A stretch of DNA of 64,000 bases from positions 62,001-126,000 of the forward strand of contig JASJOS010000006.1 in the NCBI GenBank assembly GCA_030068525.1, in the 5' to 3' direction. Position numbers and translations under genes: made by a program. Positions 53,284 through 63,302 of the stretch are shown here, in pieces (position 1 is the first letter of the stretch; each line of letters begins with the position of its first letter). Below the pieces are notes generated by a model, which did no database searches, was not told the DNA's origin, and worked only from the letters and a program-made list of their open reading frames with translations. Source of the stretch: Xanthocytophaga flava (GTDB lineage: Bacteria; Bacteroidota; Bacteroidia; Cytophagales; 172606-1).

Positions 53284-53991
53284 TTGCTTGTTTTGAAAAC
53301 CTTACCCGATCAGAATAAATTATTTTCTTTCCAGAGTGTACTGGGTGCATTGCTACTGGCAGGTGTGTTTGCCTTTTCAGTTCTTATGCTAACCAAAGTG
53401 TGGCCCTATATGTCTTATGAGAGAGGTGAGCACTTTCTCTCTACCAAAACAGATAGAGTGCTGGATAATCCCTGGTTTCTGGCTGGGTTTTATATACATA
53501 TTACCAGTAGCCTATGGGTAATGGCAGGGGGGATACCTCAATTTATTCCTGCGGTATTTAGAAGAAAGCCTGCTTTTCATCGCTGGACAGGAAAAATATA
53601 TGTGTTTTCCATTTTGTTTCTGGCTGCACCGTCCGGAATGATACTAGCATTCTTTGCTAATGGAGGTCTGCCTGCTAAAGTTGGTTTTTCATTGCAATGC
53701 ATTGTATGGTGGCTTACTACTTTCACTGCATGGCAGGAAATTATGCAAAACAAATGGACTTCACACGTAGAATGGATGATTCGCAGTTTTGCTGTGACAC
53801 TGGCTGCTGTTAGTTTACGTTCCGAAAGCTATCTGATGTATTATTTCTTTGGCACAAAACCTATAGAAACGTATCTGACAGTTACCTGGTTGTCCTGGAC
53901 CGGAAACTTACTGATTGCAGAAATACTAATTCGCACAGGTATTGCCAAAAGGTTAGTTAACTCTTTTATGAATTTTAGTGAATATGCCTAA
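53284..53991 (+). CDS. DUF2306-type membrane protein
   Basis: The 235-residue protein has about six membrane helices and the DUF2306 pattern: a first helix SVLGALLLAGVFAFSVLML, NPWFLAGFYIHITSSLWVMA, GGIPQFIPAVFRRKPAFHRW followed by TGKIYV, and later HVEWMIRSFAVTLAAVSLR. The conserved histidines (IHI, FHRWTG and HVEWM) resemble heme- or metal-binding positions of cytochrome-b561-like membrane proteins, but no function is proved. The reading frame begins with TTG codons at 53284 and 53293 and has no upstream ATG, so the exact start is uncertain. It is followed by two lipoprotein genes. Confidence 0.78.
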   Translation: MLVLKTLPDQNKLFSFQSVLGALLLAGVFAFSVLMLTKVWPYMSYERGEHFLSTKTDRVLDNPWFLAGFYIHITSSLWVMAGGIPQFIPAVFRRKPAFHRWTGKIYVFSILFLAAPSGMILAFFANGGLPAKVGFSLQCIVWWLTTFTAWQEIMQNKWTSHVEWMIRSFAVTLAAVSLRSESYLMYYFFGTKPIETYLTVTWLSWTGNLLIAEILIRTGIAKRLVNSFMNFSEYA

Positions 53992-54058
53992 GGATCCTGT
54001 TTTATAAACCAGCTTATCAATCAGAAAACAATCTAACAAAATTCAATACAATACACCT

Positions 54059-54928
54059 ATGAAAAAATTGCCCTATGTTTTTTTAGTTCTGCTTCTGGCT
54101 GTTGCTGCTATTGTTGCCTGCAGTCGTACGCAAAAGACTGATAAGACAACTTCAGCTCAGTTGCGTACACACAAAGAAGCTGTAGATACCTTGCGTGGTT
54201 CAGAAGAAGCACAGGCTGCACAACCTGCTCAACCACTGGAAATTATACCAGAAAATAATTCTGAGGTACTGGCTTCCAATGATTTGTCTGCCCTGTTTCA
54301 TCGTACAAAAGAGTATGATGAACCCGCTGTATACAATGGTTTTTATGGTACAGATCATTACCGGATTGAAATGTACTTTGCCTCTGTAACAAAGGATGCA
54401 ACTCATCCCAATGTTTATCATATAGAAGGCAAGAGTCGCTACAAAAGAAATATTACCCCTTTTCATGGAGAAATCGTATTGGAGGAGGCTGTGCAGTTTC
54501 GTGATCCCAATATTTCTGAAGCAAACATGAAGGAAATGGAGATCAAGAATACCTATATGACACACGGAACATTCAAACTGCTGGAGGATTCTACTTTTAC
54601 AGGTTCGGGTGTCTTTAGTGGCAAAGTAGCTATTGATTTTGCTACCAAGACAAACAATGGTATTCGTCAATGGTATTTTTCAGAAACGAAAGAAGGTGCT
54701 CAGGGAGCAGGTTTCATATTTGATGGCAAATGGGTAAGTTACAAGACAGGTAAAAGCAAACCTATTACATGGGCTAGGGATATCTTTATGATTGCAGATG
54801 GTATTTTGAAAGATTTTAGCATAGGGGAGAGAGATGTGGAAATTAATCCTAAATACCGTAAACTGGGTTGGGACAACTTTTGGGAGAATGATGAGTGGTG
54901 GAATGAAAATCCTAGCGCCAAATTGTAA
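54059..54928 (+). CDS. Lipoprotein, first of two tandem paralogues (289 aa)
   Basis: The signal (MKKLPYVFLVLLLAVAAIVA, then C21) marks a lipoprotein. After a disordered linker to about residue 80, a beta-rich domain begins with AVYNGFYGTDHYRIEMYFAS. It continues with HIEGKSRYKRNITPFHGEIV, IRQWYFSETKEGAQGAGFIF and FDGKWVSYKTGKSKPITWAR, and ends in GWDNFWENDEWW. The second copy at 55122 shares these segments nearly unchanged. No family name is known to me; the layout suggests a calycin-like or beta-sandwich surface protein. A strong terminator follows, so the copies have separate transcripts. Confidence 0.7.
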   Translation: MKKLPYVFLVLLLAVAAIVACSRTQKTDKTTSAQLRTHKEAVDTLRGSEEAQAAQPAQPLEIIPENNSEVLASNDLSALFHRTKEYDEPAVYNGFYGTDHYRIEMYFASVTKDATHPNVYHIEGKSRYKRNITPFHGEIVLEEAVQFRDPNISEANMKEMEIKNTYMTHGTFKLLEDSTFTGSGVFSGKVAIDFATKTNNGIRQWYFSETKEGAQGAGFIFDGKWVSYKTGKSKPITWARDIFMIADGILKDFSIGERDVEINPKYRKLGWDNFWENDEWWNENPSAKL

Positions 54929-54943
54929 TACTAATCTAAAAAT

Positions 54944-54982
54944 AAAAAGCCTCATCTTTATTTGAAAGAATGAGGCTTTTTT
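54944..54982 (+). terminator. Rho-independent terminator after the first paralogue
   Basis: AAAAAGCCTCAT at 54944-54955 pairs with ATGAGGCTTTTT at 54970-54981; the loop contains a further CTTT/AAAG pair. It lies 15 bases past the stop codon. Confidence 0.92.
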
Positions 54983-55121
54983 GTTCTGCAAAAGGCTAAT
55001 GGATATCATTAGGTGGTAATTTTGATTAAAACAGAACTTCATGGTTACATTCATGACCTGGTGTTGTATATAAAGTATGCTATCAGCACAAATAGCCGAA
55101 ACCTTTTATACATTATAGTTT

Positions 55122-56009
55122 ATGGAAGTGAGACCTAAAACAGGAAGCTCATGTATGTTTTTAATCTTATTGTTGTTACAGGCAGGAATGATCGCTTGTA
55201 ACAGAACGTTAAAAAATGAGAAAGCAGCTTCAGACACACTTAGTGCAAATCAAGTAGTGACGGATACTTTATCGGTGCAAACCAGCATGATCGAAGAAGA
55301 AGATAGTAGGCCACCAGCAAAACTGCCACTAGAAGCTACTCCTGTAAATTATTTAAACATCTTAGTAAAATATGATTTGTCGCCTTTATTTCTGAACGCT
55401 GAGTATAAACCACAATCTGCTGTATATAATGGTTTTTATGGTACAGATCATTATCGGATTGAAATGTACTTTGCCTCTGTGACGAAAGATAAAAACGATC
55501 CTACCCTATATCATATTACTGGAAAAAGTCGATATAAAAAGAATATTACTCCATTTGAAGGTGAAGTTATCATCGATACGGCTATGCGGTTTTCTACTTT
55601 GGATATCTCCTCTGAAAACAAGAATGTGAAAGGTATTTATAAAACAAATGGAACATTCAGGCTTCGAGAAGCTGCTAAACTGGCAGCTTCTGGTATATTT
55701 GAAGGAACCGTTTCTATAGAGTTTACTTTACTTACTGATAGTAATACTGAGTTTTGGTATTTGAATGAGATTGATGAGACACAAGGAGCTGACCTGGTAT
55801 TTGATGGCGAATGGGTAAGTTATAAGACAGGTAAAAGTAAGCCTATCATCTGGGCAAAAGAAATATATAGCATTGGTGATTCAATTCTGGAAGATTTCAC
55901 TATAGGTGATCGGGATGTGATGATTAACCCTAAATATCACAAACTGGGTTGGGACAACTATTGGGAAAATGATGAATGGTGGAATGATAGCTCTAGTGCC
56001 AAACTATGA
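55122..56009 (+). CDS. Lipoprotein, second of two tandem paralogues (295 aa)
   Basis: A signal (CMFLILLLLQAGMIACNR) ends in a lipobox cysteine near residue 26. The segment from AVYNGFYGTDHYRIEMYFAS to SKPIIWAKEIYSIG corresponds strand by strand to the gene 193 bases upstream. The N-terminal linker is unrelated in sequence and the central part (DISSENKNVKGIYKTNGTF) has diverged. Near identity at nucleotide level in the core (from 55424) and C-terminus, against divergence elsewhere, points to duplication followed by uneven change or gene conversion. The ending GWDNYWENDEWWNDSSSAKL is shared. Function unknown. Confidence 0.7.
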   Translation: MEVRPKTGSSCMFLILLLLQAGMIACNRTLKNEKAASDTLSANQVVTDTLSVQTSMIEEEDSRPPAKLPLEATPVNYLNILVKYDLSPLFLNAEYKPQSAVYNGFYGTDHYRIEMYFASVTKDKNDPTLYHITGKSRYKKNITPFEGEVIIDTAMRFSTLDISSENKNVKGIYKTNGTFRLREAAKLAASGIFEGTVSIEFTLLTDSNTEFWYLNEIDETQGADLVFDGEWVSYKTGKSKPIIWAKEIYSIGDSILEDFTIGDRDVMINPKYHKLGWDNYWENDEWWNDSSSAKL

Positions 56010-56028
56010 TAGATTGGATTCTATAAAG

Positions 56029-56064
56029 AAAGACCCTCATATGTTTCTGAAAATGAGGGCCTTT
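56029..56064. terminator. Hairpin between convergent genes
   Basis: AAAGACCCTCAT (56029-56040) pairs with ATGAGGGCCTTT (56053-56064), with one A-C mismatch. It lies 20 bases after the lipoprotein stop and 13 bases before the end of the minus-strand barrel gene, so it could end both transcripts. Confidence 0.7.
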
Positions 56065-56076
56065 GGTGTTATGTAT

Positions 56077-59022
56077 TTAGTTAAAAGGGCCTGATCCAGG
56101 GCCACCGGGTCCTGCACCCGGAGGTGGTCCCATGCCATCCATCGGCGGGCCCATCCGTCTGTTTTGGACTCCAGGGAAACTACGCAGGTTGTAGGTGAAG
56201 GTTAACATGAAGTAGCGTTGCAATACCTGGGTTTGTTTATCCTGGATATAGGTTTCTGTGACGGTACGGCTAATGCTTGTATTTTGTCTAAGCAGGTCAA
56301 ATACCGAAAGCTTAAGTTCTCCGGCATTATTTTTCAAGAACTTGTATCCAATAGCCGCATTCCAAAGCAAAAAGCTTTGATTATATCCACTACTTAATCC
56401 AGAGTATAGAGAATGATTTACGTCTGTATTGAATACCAGACCTTTCCATGTAAGCCAGTTTAATTTTACAGAAGATACCTGATAAAAATAATTACTGTTC
56501 TGAGTAGATTGAACGGTATTATTAACAATTGTATACGTCGCAGAATACGAAATCCGGAAGTCTACTTTCTGACTGATATTGCTGCTAAGTGTTACACCGG
56601 AGTTTAATCCATAGGTATTGGCATGGTTGATATATTGATTGTCATTACGGATAATAAGACCTGGAGTACTTTGGTAGGTTATTCCAGTATTGATATTGAA
56701 GTTACTTTTTAATAGCTCTACAGGTAACCCATATACAAAGAAACTACGTACATTCCAGGAACTAGCCATATTGACTGGATGTGATAACTGCGCTCCCTGC
56801 GACAGGAGTATTCCCTCTGCCAACAATGTGTCTGTTGAGGCTGTGAAAGTAGAAGTTGCAATGTAATTGGTTGTATAAGTAGCATTGGCGAAAACAAACA
56901 TATTTTGCATAGTGCCTGTATTTACCTTACCATAGTGAAGCATGATACTATGTACATATTCCTGTTTCAGGTTAGGATTACCTGTAGTGAGCAAAACGGT
57001 GTTGCTATTGTTGATTACATTTTGTAACTGCGAAATACTGGGTGTATTGGTAGATGTACGATAAAAGGCCCGAAGGTTAGTGCTTTTAGTAAACCGATAC
57101 TCAAGCATAGCTGTAGGCATCAGATTATTGAAGGTTTTATTTACTTTCAGATCTGTTGGAAATAGCTCCGAACTGTTCAGTGCTACACGCTGATAATTTG
57201 TACCTACAGAGAAATTATACTTGGCTCCCCGTAACCGATAACTCATGCCTCCGCTTTGCGTCCATGTTGTGTTTTTAAAATTATTAGAAAGAGAGGTATC
57301 CAGTATACTATAGGTCTTTGTGATTTCATTGAATGCATTGGTTTCTTTGGTTGAATTACTGTGTGTATAGGAGGGATTGTAGTTAAACTCAAGTATACTT
57401 TTCTTACCTATAGGTTCGGTATAGGAAAATCTTGCTCCTAGCGTAGATCCATCTGAACGAGTGTCTGAGAGTTGATTGATAATCGCTGATGAGTCAGTGG
57501 TAAAGTATTGATTTTCTGAATATTGTTTATTCTGTCCGTTTTTGTCATTAAAATTGGTTGTGACAGCTACTGAAAATGTACGTCCTCTCTTTTGGAATTT
57601 ATGTTTGAACAGAATTTCGTTGGTAAAAGTATATCCGTTATTTTTTGAGTTATAGTCAGTATAAACTTGTGTCAGTTGACTTTCGGGTGAGGCTGTCAGA
57701 GCTGATAAGAGACTACCTGAGTTATAGTTCTGCAAATTGAGTCGAGGGGTAATCAACAATGAGTTAACTGAATCAATAGTGTACTCAAATCTCAGATTGA
57801 AGCGGTGGTTGTAGTTGATACTATTAACCCGATTATTTTCGGTATAGGTATTGTTCGAAATAAAATATTGTTGTTCTGTTAAGCTATTGGTTGTATTGTT
57901 GGACTTGTTGAAAAAATAGCTACCTGTAATTTTTACTTTTTTACCCCATTCGTCTGTATAATTCAGTCCAATAGAATTTGTCGTGTTCATACCACTTTGC
58001 TGACCAACCAGAAAGTTACTGGCACTATTTCCTCCACCTCCTCCACCAATGCCCCCACCTCCTCCGGTTCCACCACGTCCGCCCTGACCACCTCCACCAC
58101 CATTGCCAGTACTAACTCCAAGGAGGTCTTGTGACGAAAAATTTTGCTGATTGATGTTATTGGAAAGTCCGATAAGAGAGAAACGCTGCTGATTCTGAAA
58201 TCTGTGTATAGTTGCTCCTACAGAATAGCGTTCATTAGTGCCATATCCTGCATACATTTTACCAAAAGTTCCGTTCCGTTTATCTGATTTGGTCACAATG
58301 TTCAGCGTTTTCTGAGTTTGACCATCATTGAAGCCTGTAAACTGAGACTGATCACTTAACTGATTATACACCTGAATTTTGTCAATTACTTCAGCTGGGA
58401 GGTTGCGTAGAGCTACGGTTGGGTCATCTCCAAAGAATTCCTTCCCATCTACCAGTACTTTTTTTACGTCTTCTCCATGAGCTTTTACTGTACCATTCTC
58501 AACTGAAATGCCAGGCATTTTTGTAACCAGATCTTCGGCTGTTGCATCCGGATGTGTTTTAAAAGAACCTGCATTGTATTGCGTTGTATCTCCTTTTTGT
58601 TCTACAGGATTGGGTTTAGCTTCTACCAATACATCTCTTAGCTTGATAGTGGCTTGCTCCATCTTGATCTTGTCAAGATTAAGGCTTTTGGTAGTAACAG
58701 TAATATCCTGTTCAATGGATTTGTATCCAACAAAACTGGCTTTCAGATGAAAGGTACCTGCTTCAGTCAGATGCAGAGTAAAAGCTCCTTTCTCATTGGT
58801 GATGGTTCCCTGTTGTTGCGTATTGTTTTTGCTACTGATCAGAACAACATTGATTCCTTCTACAGGCTTCCCATCTGTTGCGTCCATTATTACTCCAAAT
58901 ACTTCATAATACACAGGTCGATTTTGTGCGCAAGCAAATTGTGTCATAAGAACAAAGAAAATACTCAACAATGGGAGGGTAATGGTTCTTTGTGTTGCAG
59001 TTTTTTTGAGTTGAGTGTTCAT
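56077..59022 (-). CDS. Large outer-membrane beta-barrel (TonB-receptor-like) protein with carboxypeptidase-like N-domain
   Basis: A signal peptide (ending near QFACAQN) precedes a CarboxypepD-regulatory-like domain (about 40-125: VIMDATDGKPVEGINVVLIS). A TonB-plug-like region follows (about 150-240: HPDATAEDLVTKMPGISVEN and VKKVLVDGKEFFGDDPTVAL), then an outer-membrane-barrel_3-type barrel to the C-terminus. This 981-residue type is common in Bacteroidota and may work without a SusD partner. Two odd low-complexity segments stand out: a glycine-rich loop (coded at about 58025-58115) with GGRGGTGGGGGIGGGGGG and a Pro/Gly/Met tail (coded at 56077-56160) after the barrel. The ligand is unknown. 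Confidence 0.88.
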   Translation of the reverse strand: MNTQLKKTATQRTITLPLLSIFFVLMTQFACAQNRPVYYEVFGVIMDATDGKPVEGINVVLISSKNNTQQQGTITNEKGAFTLHLTEAGTFHLKASFVGYKSIEQDITVTTKSLNLDKIKMEQATIKLRDVLVEAKPNPVEQKGDTTQYNAGSFKTHPDATAEDLVTKMPGISVENGTVKAHGEDVKKVLVDGKEFFGDDPTVALRNLPAEVIDKIQVYNQLSDQSQFTGFNDGQTQKTLNIVTKSDKRNGTFGKMYAGYGTNERYSVGATIHRFQNQQRFSLIGLSNNINQQNFSSQDLLGVSTGNGGGGGQGGRGGTGGGGGIGGGGGGNSASNFLVGQQSGMNTTNSIGLNYTDEWGKKVKITGSYFFNKSNNTTNSLTEQQYFISNNTYTENNRVNSINYNHRFNLRFEYTIDSVNSLLITPRLNLQNYNSGSLLSALTASPESQLTQVYTDYNSKNNGYTFTNEILFKHKFQKRGRTFSVAVTTNFNDKNGQNKQYSENQYFTTDSSAIINQLSDTRSDGSTLGARFSYTEPIGKKSILEFNYNPSYTHSNSTKETNAFNEITKTYSILDTSLSNNFKNTTWTQSGGMSYRLRGAKYNFSVGTNYQRVALNSSELFPTDLKVNKTFNNLMPTAMLEYRFTKSTNLRAFYRTSTNTPSISQLQNVINNSNTVLLTTGNPNLKQEYVHSIMLHYGKVNTGTMQNMFVFANATYTTNYIATSTFTASTDTLLAEGILLSQGAQLSHPVNMASSWNVRSFFVYGLPVELLKSNFNINTGITYQSTPGLIIRNDNQYINHANTYGLNSGVTLSSNISQKVDFRISYSATYTIVNNTVQSTQNSNYFYQVSSVKLNWLTWKGLVFNTDVNHSLYSGLSSGYNQSFLLWNAAIGYKFLKNNAGELKLSVFDLLRQNTSISRTVTETYIQDKQTQVLQRYFMLTFTYNLRSFPGVQNRRMGPPMDGMGPPPGAGPGGPGSGPFN

Positions 59023-59294
59023 TTATGAAAAATGTAAAATGTTGTTATGATTATTCCCTAATTGGGAGATTAGATAAGGGATTAGAATCTAAACATCTGA
59101 AGAAAATCTGAGGTCTATTTATAAAATGGACCAACTCAGGAAATGTCAAGACAAATAGAATAAATAGGTCTACATGCTGAGTTTAATTGGGTAGGATGAG
59201 CAAGAAAGGGTAGGGGAGTAAAAGAAAAGTTCCTATTTCCTGTGACCAGAGTAGATGGGATAATCAAATCGTTTGTGCCGCCAGATTATAATAA

Positions 59295-59328
59295 AAAAAG
59301 CCCCTGAATTTATATCCAGAGGCTTTTT
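59295..59328 (-). terminator. Terminator of the alpha-amylase gene
   Basis: On the minus strand AAAAAGCCTCTG pairs with CAGGGGCTTTTT, with one mismatch and a 10-base loop, and a run of seven T follows (59299-59293). It lies 19 bases past the amylase stop. Confidence 0.88.
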
Positions 59329-59346
59329 AGGCAATCACTAATAAGG

Positions 59347-61218
59347 TTATTTTGACTCTTCTTTGATCTCAAAAATATATCCAGTCAAAGGTTCGAGCTC
59401 TAATGGAATACCTGCTTGTGCATTATTGGGATCTGTCACGTTTGCAGCATTGAATGAGACAGGTTTGTGGTCACCCAATACACATTTCAGATCATAGTTA
59501 GCTGTTGCTGACAACTCCATAGCTGCCAGGGCATTGGTTGGAATACGTACATTGATACGGCGTTTGAGACTTTCTTCAAAACTAACGATAATCAGTAATT
59601 TTTGATTTTCGGTAAAACGCAGATAACTATAGATTTTATGTTCTTCATAGCCAGCAGTCTTGCCTCCGTTGTTAGCAGCCTGTAAGTCATACAAACCCCC
59701 TTTACGGATTGCTTCACTGGTAGCACAGAAGTTAAGTAACTTTACATATTTCTCTCTGAGTAGTTGCTGAGAAGGTTCCAGTGTTACACCATCATAACGG
59801 TCTACACTCATCCAGTTCTGAAACTGAGGTACTCCCCAATAATCAAAAATAGTAGTTCTTCCATCATCACCACTAAATCCTTCTTCGCCCAAAGCTGGTT
59901 CACCTACTTCCTGTCCAAAATAGACCATAATTGGGCCAGAGTTCAATGTTGCACTTACTACCATTGCAGGGATACCTTTTTCTGGCTTTCCTGCAAAGTA
60001 TTGAGAGGCAATGCGTTGTTCGTCATGATTTTCCATGAACCTAAGCATATGGTTATTGATTCCCTGCAGGTTTTTCCAATTGGCAGAAATCAGATTGGCT
60101 GAGGTGCCATGTTGAATAACAGAACGTAGCGTATCATACAACCCTACTTTATCATACAGATAATCAAACTTTGCTTTATCAATATAGTTGTTGTATTCGT
60201 ATGGATTATAGATTTCGGCAATAAATACAATATCTTTGTTCGCTTCTTTGATTTGAGGAATTACCCATCCCCAGAATTCTGCTGGAACCATCTCTGCCAT
60301 ATCACACCGGAAGCCATCTACACCTTTTTTCGTCCAGAAGAGCAGAATATCACGCATCTTTTCCCATGTATTAGGGATTGGTTCAAAGTGTCTTGCCCGG
60401 TTATTGACAATATCTACTCCATAATTGAGCTTAATCGTCTCAAACCAGTCATTTACATGTGGACCGGGAGTAAACTGGTCATTGCCGGTTGCCTTTGCAG
60501 GTGTTTCATCAAAATGTCCATCTTTGGTTGGATGAGGGAGATCTCCAAGTGCATGGTACTCATGTGGTACCCGAAAAGAAGTACCTGGCAGATAGTAGAA
60601 GTTGTTTTTTGTATCAAAGATTTTGGATTTGTCGTCTCCTTCCCCTAAATCTTGCACACCTGTTGGTTTGGCATCGGAATGATAGGTGCGGGCTACATGG
60701 TTTGGTACAAAGTCAATGATAACCTTCAAACCTACTTTATGTGTACGGGCCAGCAATGCTTCAAATTCCTGCATGCGTTTAGGTACATCCACTGCCAGAT
60801 CAGGACTGACATCATAATAATCTTTTATCGCATAAGGAGAACCTGCACGACCTTTTACTACATCTGCATCATCCAGTGGTATTCCGTATTTGGTGTAATC
60901 AGTCATGGTAGCGTGCTCAATAACACCAGTGTACCAGATATGACTAAATCCCATTTTTTTTACCTCACCAAGGAGGCGTTCATTGATATCATTAAACTTC
61001 CCAACCCCATTTTCTTCCAGTGTGCCATATTTTTTGTTAACATGTTTGGTGTTAGTCAATAATCTGGTGAATACCTGATAAATCGTCAGTTTGTTGTCTG
61101 TTACTTCTTCTTTAAGCAAATTTTCGTCATTGGTATCCAGCATGGGTACGTCTTTTTTGGGTGAACAAGAAAGTAAGCCTGTAACTAATGCAGCAGTTAA
61201 AAATAGTTTCTTTTTCAT
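59347..61218 (-). CDS. GH13 alpha-amylase family lipoprotein
   Basis: A lipoprotein signal (MKKKLFLTAALVTGLLSC) anchors the enzyme at the outer membrane or periplasm. The TIM barrel shows the four GH13 regions: VIIDFVPNHVAR, DGFRCDMAEMVP with the nucleophile D, VFIAEIYNPYEYN with the acid/base E, and FMENHDEQRIAS with the third D. A C-terminal beta domain (about 520-620) ends the 623-residue chain. Insertions with HALGDLPHPTKDGHF and GRAGSPYAIKDYYDVSPDLA fit amylases or maltooligosaccharide-active enzymes of Bacteroidota. It breaks alpha-1,4-glucans such as starch or glycogen. It is 15 bases downstream of the 61234 kinase gene's stop, in the same direction, so cotranscription is possible. Confidence 0.92.
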   Translation of the reverse strand: MKKKLFLTAALVTGLLSCSPKKDVPMLDTNDENLLKEEVTDNKLTIYQVFTRLLTNTKHVNKKYGTLEENGVGKFNDINERLLGEVKKMGFSHIWYTGVIEHATMTDYTKYGIPLDDADVVKGRAGSPYAIKDYYDVSPDLAVDVPKRMQEFEALLARTHKVGLKVIIDFVPNHVARTYHSDAKPTGVQDLGEGDDKSKIFDTKNNFYYLPGTSFRVPHEYHALGDLPHPTKDGHFDETPAKATGNDQFTPGPHVNDWFETIKLNYGVDIVNNRARHFEPIPNTWEKMRDILLFWTKKGVDGFRCDMAEMVPAEFWGWVIPQIKEANKDIVFIAEIYNPYEYNNYIDKAKFDYLYDKVGLYDTLRSVIQHGTSANLISANWKNLQGINNHMLRFMENHDEQRIASQYFAGKPEKGIPAMVVSATLNSGPIMVYFGQEVGEPALGEEGFSGDDGRTTIFDYWGVPQFQNWMSVDRYDGVTLEPSQQLLREKYVKLLNFCATSEAIRKGGLYDLQAANNGGKTAGYEEHKIYSYLRFTENQKLLIIVSFEESLKRRINVRIPTNALAAMELSATANYDLKCVLGDHKPVSFNAANVTDPNNAQAGIPLELEPLTGYIFEIKEESK

Positions 61219-61233
61219 AACAGTGGACTGCTT

Positions 61234-63177
61234 TTAATATTGTGGCGCCAAATTAGGAATTTTTATGTGGAATGTACTGCCTGTCCTCAATTTAGATTCC
61301 AGGGTAATCGTACCACCTAACTTTGCAACCGCATCTTTTACGATATATAAACCCACGCCTGTACTGTTGGGATGATTGCCAAGACGATAAAAAATATCAA
61401 ATATTTTCTGATGATGTTCTTCTGCAATACCCAGACCATTGTCTGCAATTGTAATCAGCGCTTCTTTGTCATCGGCTTGTACACTGAGTTTAATGTAAGG
61501 ATTCACTTTTGCTGGATCATGGTATTTGATGGCATTGGATATCAGATTATTTAATATAATTTCCAGACGTTTGGCATCTGAATAAAAAACATGAGTTACC
61601 TGACATTCTGTGATTTTTTCGATGTGAGTAGCATGCTCCATGAAAAGATGATTTTCCAGTGTTTCCTGAAGTAACTTAGAAAAGTCAATGGGCTCATTTT
61701 CAATTTCCAGCCTTTTGTTTTTTGAAAAATCCAGAATATCATGGATGATGCGATCCAATTTATGTAATGTTTTTTCCTGTAACAGGAAATACTCCTGAAG
61801 TTTAGTAGTATCAGTTTCTTTCTGAGCAATGTGAATAAGCCCCCTTACAGAGGCAATAGGAGCCCGAAGGTCGTGTGAAGTACGGCGAACAAAGTTGTCC
61901 AGTTCATCATTAAGACCTTTGAGTTCCTCATTTTGGAGATTAATAATCGTATTTTGATTGGAAAGTTTTGTATTGGCTATTTCAAGAGCTGTAAAGGCCT
62001 GAGAGTAGTACTGTAGCAGTAATAAAGCCTGACCCAACAAAAAAACAAATAAACCAACCGAAATCAGATCTCCTGTTGCTATATAGCCTTTTGTATACAA
62101 AACATCATTGAGATATGCTAGGAAAACGGCAATATACCCTATCAGAAAAAAGAGACTACCAAGTGCTTTGATTCGAACAGCCTGAATTACAATAACCAAT
62201 CCATAGACCATCATCAGAGCACCAACGGGGTAGAAGTAATCAATAAATCCAGTAAAGAATATCGTAGGTGTGACAAGTACAATGACGACACATATACAAA
62301 TGATTACACAGATAGATAAAAAGACCTTTTTTGGGAAAAGATCCGGGAAAATCGTTCGTATAAATAATGTAAAAACTAAGAATGGTAGGTAAAATACCAG
62401 ATATTCAATACGTTTGAGTGCAAACCAGCTAATATGGGTAAAATAACGGATAGAATACTCGCCCGTTACCAGCACACGAATAACAATCAGGAAACAAAAA
62501 ATGGAAAAATATAAAGCAGCATAGCTTTGTCTTCTGATGAGAAACAACCCCAGATGATAACAGGCCATCAATAAAATACCTCCTAGCAACCAGAAGTCTG
62601 TTGCAATAGAGATATCTCTGAGATGCTCAATATCGGATATCAAGCCAATCTCGATCGGATATCGGAGTCCACCCTTGTCATGATAAAAGTTGTAGGTAAC
62701 AATTGTGAGTTTAATAACTGTATCATTGGCAACAAAAGGAACAATGTCCGGTTTATATTCGGGTAAGGTTCGAGAACCAGCACTAAAGACATGTGCATTG
62801 TTGATGGTAATCTTGGTGGCAGTAGATATGATAGGTAGTCGCAAACCCAGAACACTGGATTTATAAGCTGGAGGAATACGGATTTGTAACCGGTAAATGC
62901 CTGTACCCTGACTTTTTATTTTTTGTCCTCCTACAGGTTGATTATTCCATGAACCAGGAACCTGTATGAATGTATGAGTATCCGGATTTTTTTTGGATAA
63001 TGCATCAAGCCAGATAAAATCCCATTCGCCATTTAGTTTTACAGTACCATCACTGGCAAAATTCCAGGTACGAATATCTAGTGTTCCATGATGTGATTGT
63101 GGTGTGTGGATAGTGCGAGACAAACATCCTGTAAGAAGAATGCAGACAGGTAACACATATGAAAGAAATCGGATCAT
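61234..63177 (-). CDS. 7TMR-DISM sensor histidine kinase
   Basis: From 63177 (MIRFLSYVLPVCILLTGCLS) the protein begins with a lipoprotein-like signal. A periplasmic jelly-roll-like sensor domain (about 35-185: GTVKLNGEWDFIWLD, GIYRLQIRIPPAYKSSVLGL) and seven membrane helices (about 195-400) follow, the 7TMR-DISM arrangement. After a coiled coil, HisKA has the phospho-accepting H in RRTSHDLRAPIASVRGLIHI. The HATPase domain has IILNNLISNAIKYHDP, TIADNGLGIAEEHHQKIFDI and STGVGLYIVKDAVAK. It probably senses a carbohydrate or related ligand. No response regulator gene is adjacent. The longer frame to 63249 is unlikely. Confidence 0.92.
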   Translation of the reverse strand: MIRFLSYVLPVCILLTGCLSRTIHTPQSHHGTLDIRTWNFASDGTVKLNGEWDFIWLDALSKKNPDTHTFIQVPGSWNNQPVGGQKIKSQGTGIYRLQIRIPPAYKSSVLGLRLPIISTATKITINNAHVFSAGSRTLPEYKPDIVPFVANDTVIKLTIVTYNFYHDKGGLRYPIEIGLISDIEHLRDISIATDFWLLGGILLMACYHLGLFLIRRQSYAALYFSIFCFLIVIRVLVTGEYSIRYFTHISWFALKRIEYLVFYLPFLVFTLFIRTIFPDLFPKKVFLSICVIICICVVIVLVTPTIFFTGFIDYFYPVGALMMVYGLVIVIQAVRIKALGSLFFLIGYIAVFLAYLNDVLYTKGYIATGDLISVGLFVFLLGQALLLLQYYSQAFTALEIANTKLSNQNTIINLQNEELKGLNDELDNFVRRTSHDLRAPIASVRGLIHIAQKETDTTKLQEYFLLQEKTLHKLDRIIHDILDFSKNKRLEIENEPIDFSKLLQETLENHLFMEHATHIEKITECQVTHVFYSDAKRLEIILNNLISNAIKYHDPAKVNPYIKLSVQADDKEALITIADNGLGIAEEHHQKIFDIFYRLGNHPNSTGVGLYIVKDAVAKLGGTITLESKLRTGSTFHIKIPNLAPQY

Positions 63178-63302
63178 GGAGGGGCATGGCGATTTGTAAT
63201 TCCCTACTAAATATAGATAATTTTCTGATTGCCAGTAACCATCCGACAAGCGTTAATCACTTGCTGATCATATAAGAATAAAAAAATGGTACACTGGTAT
63301 CA

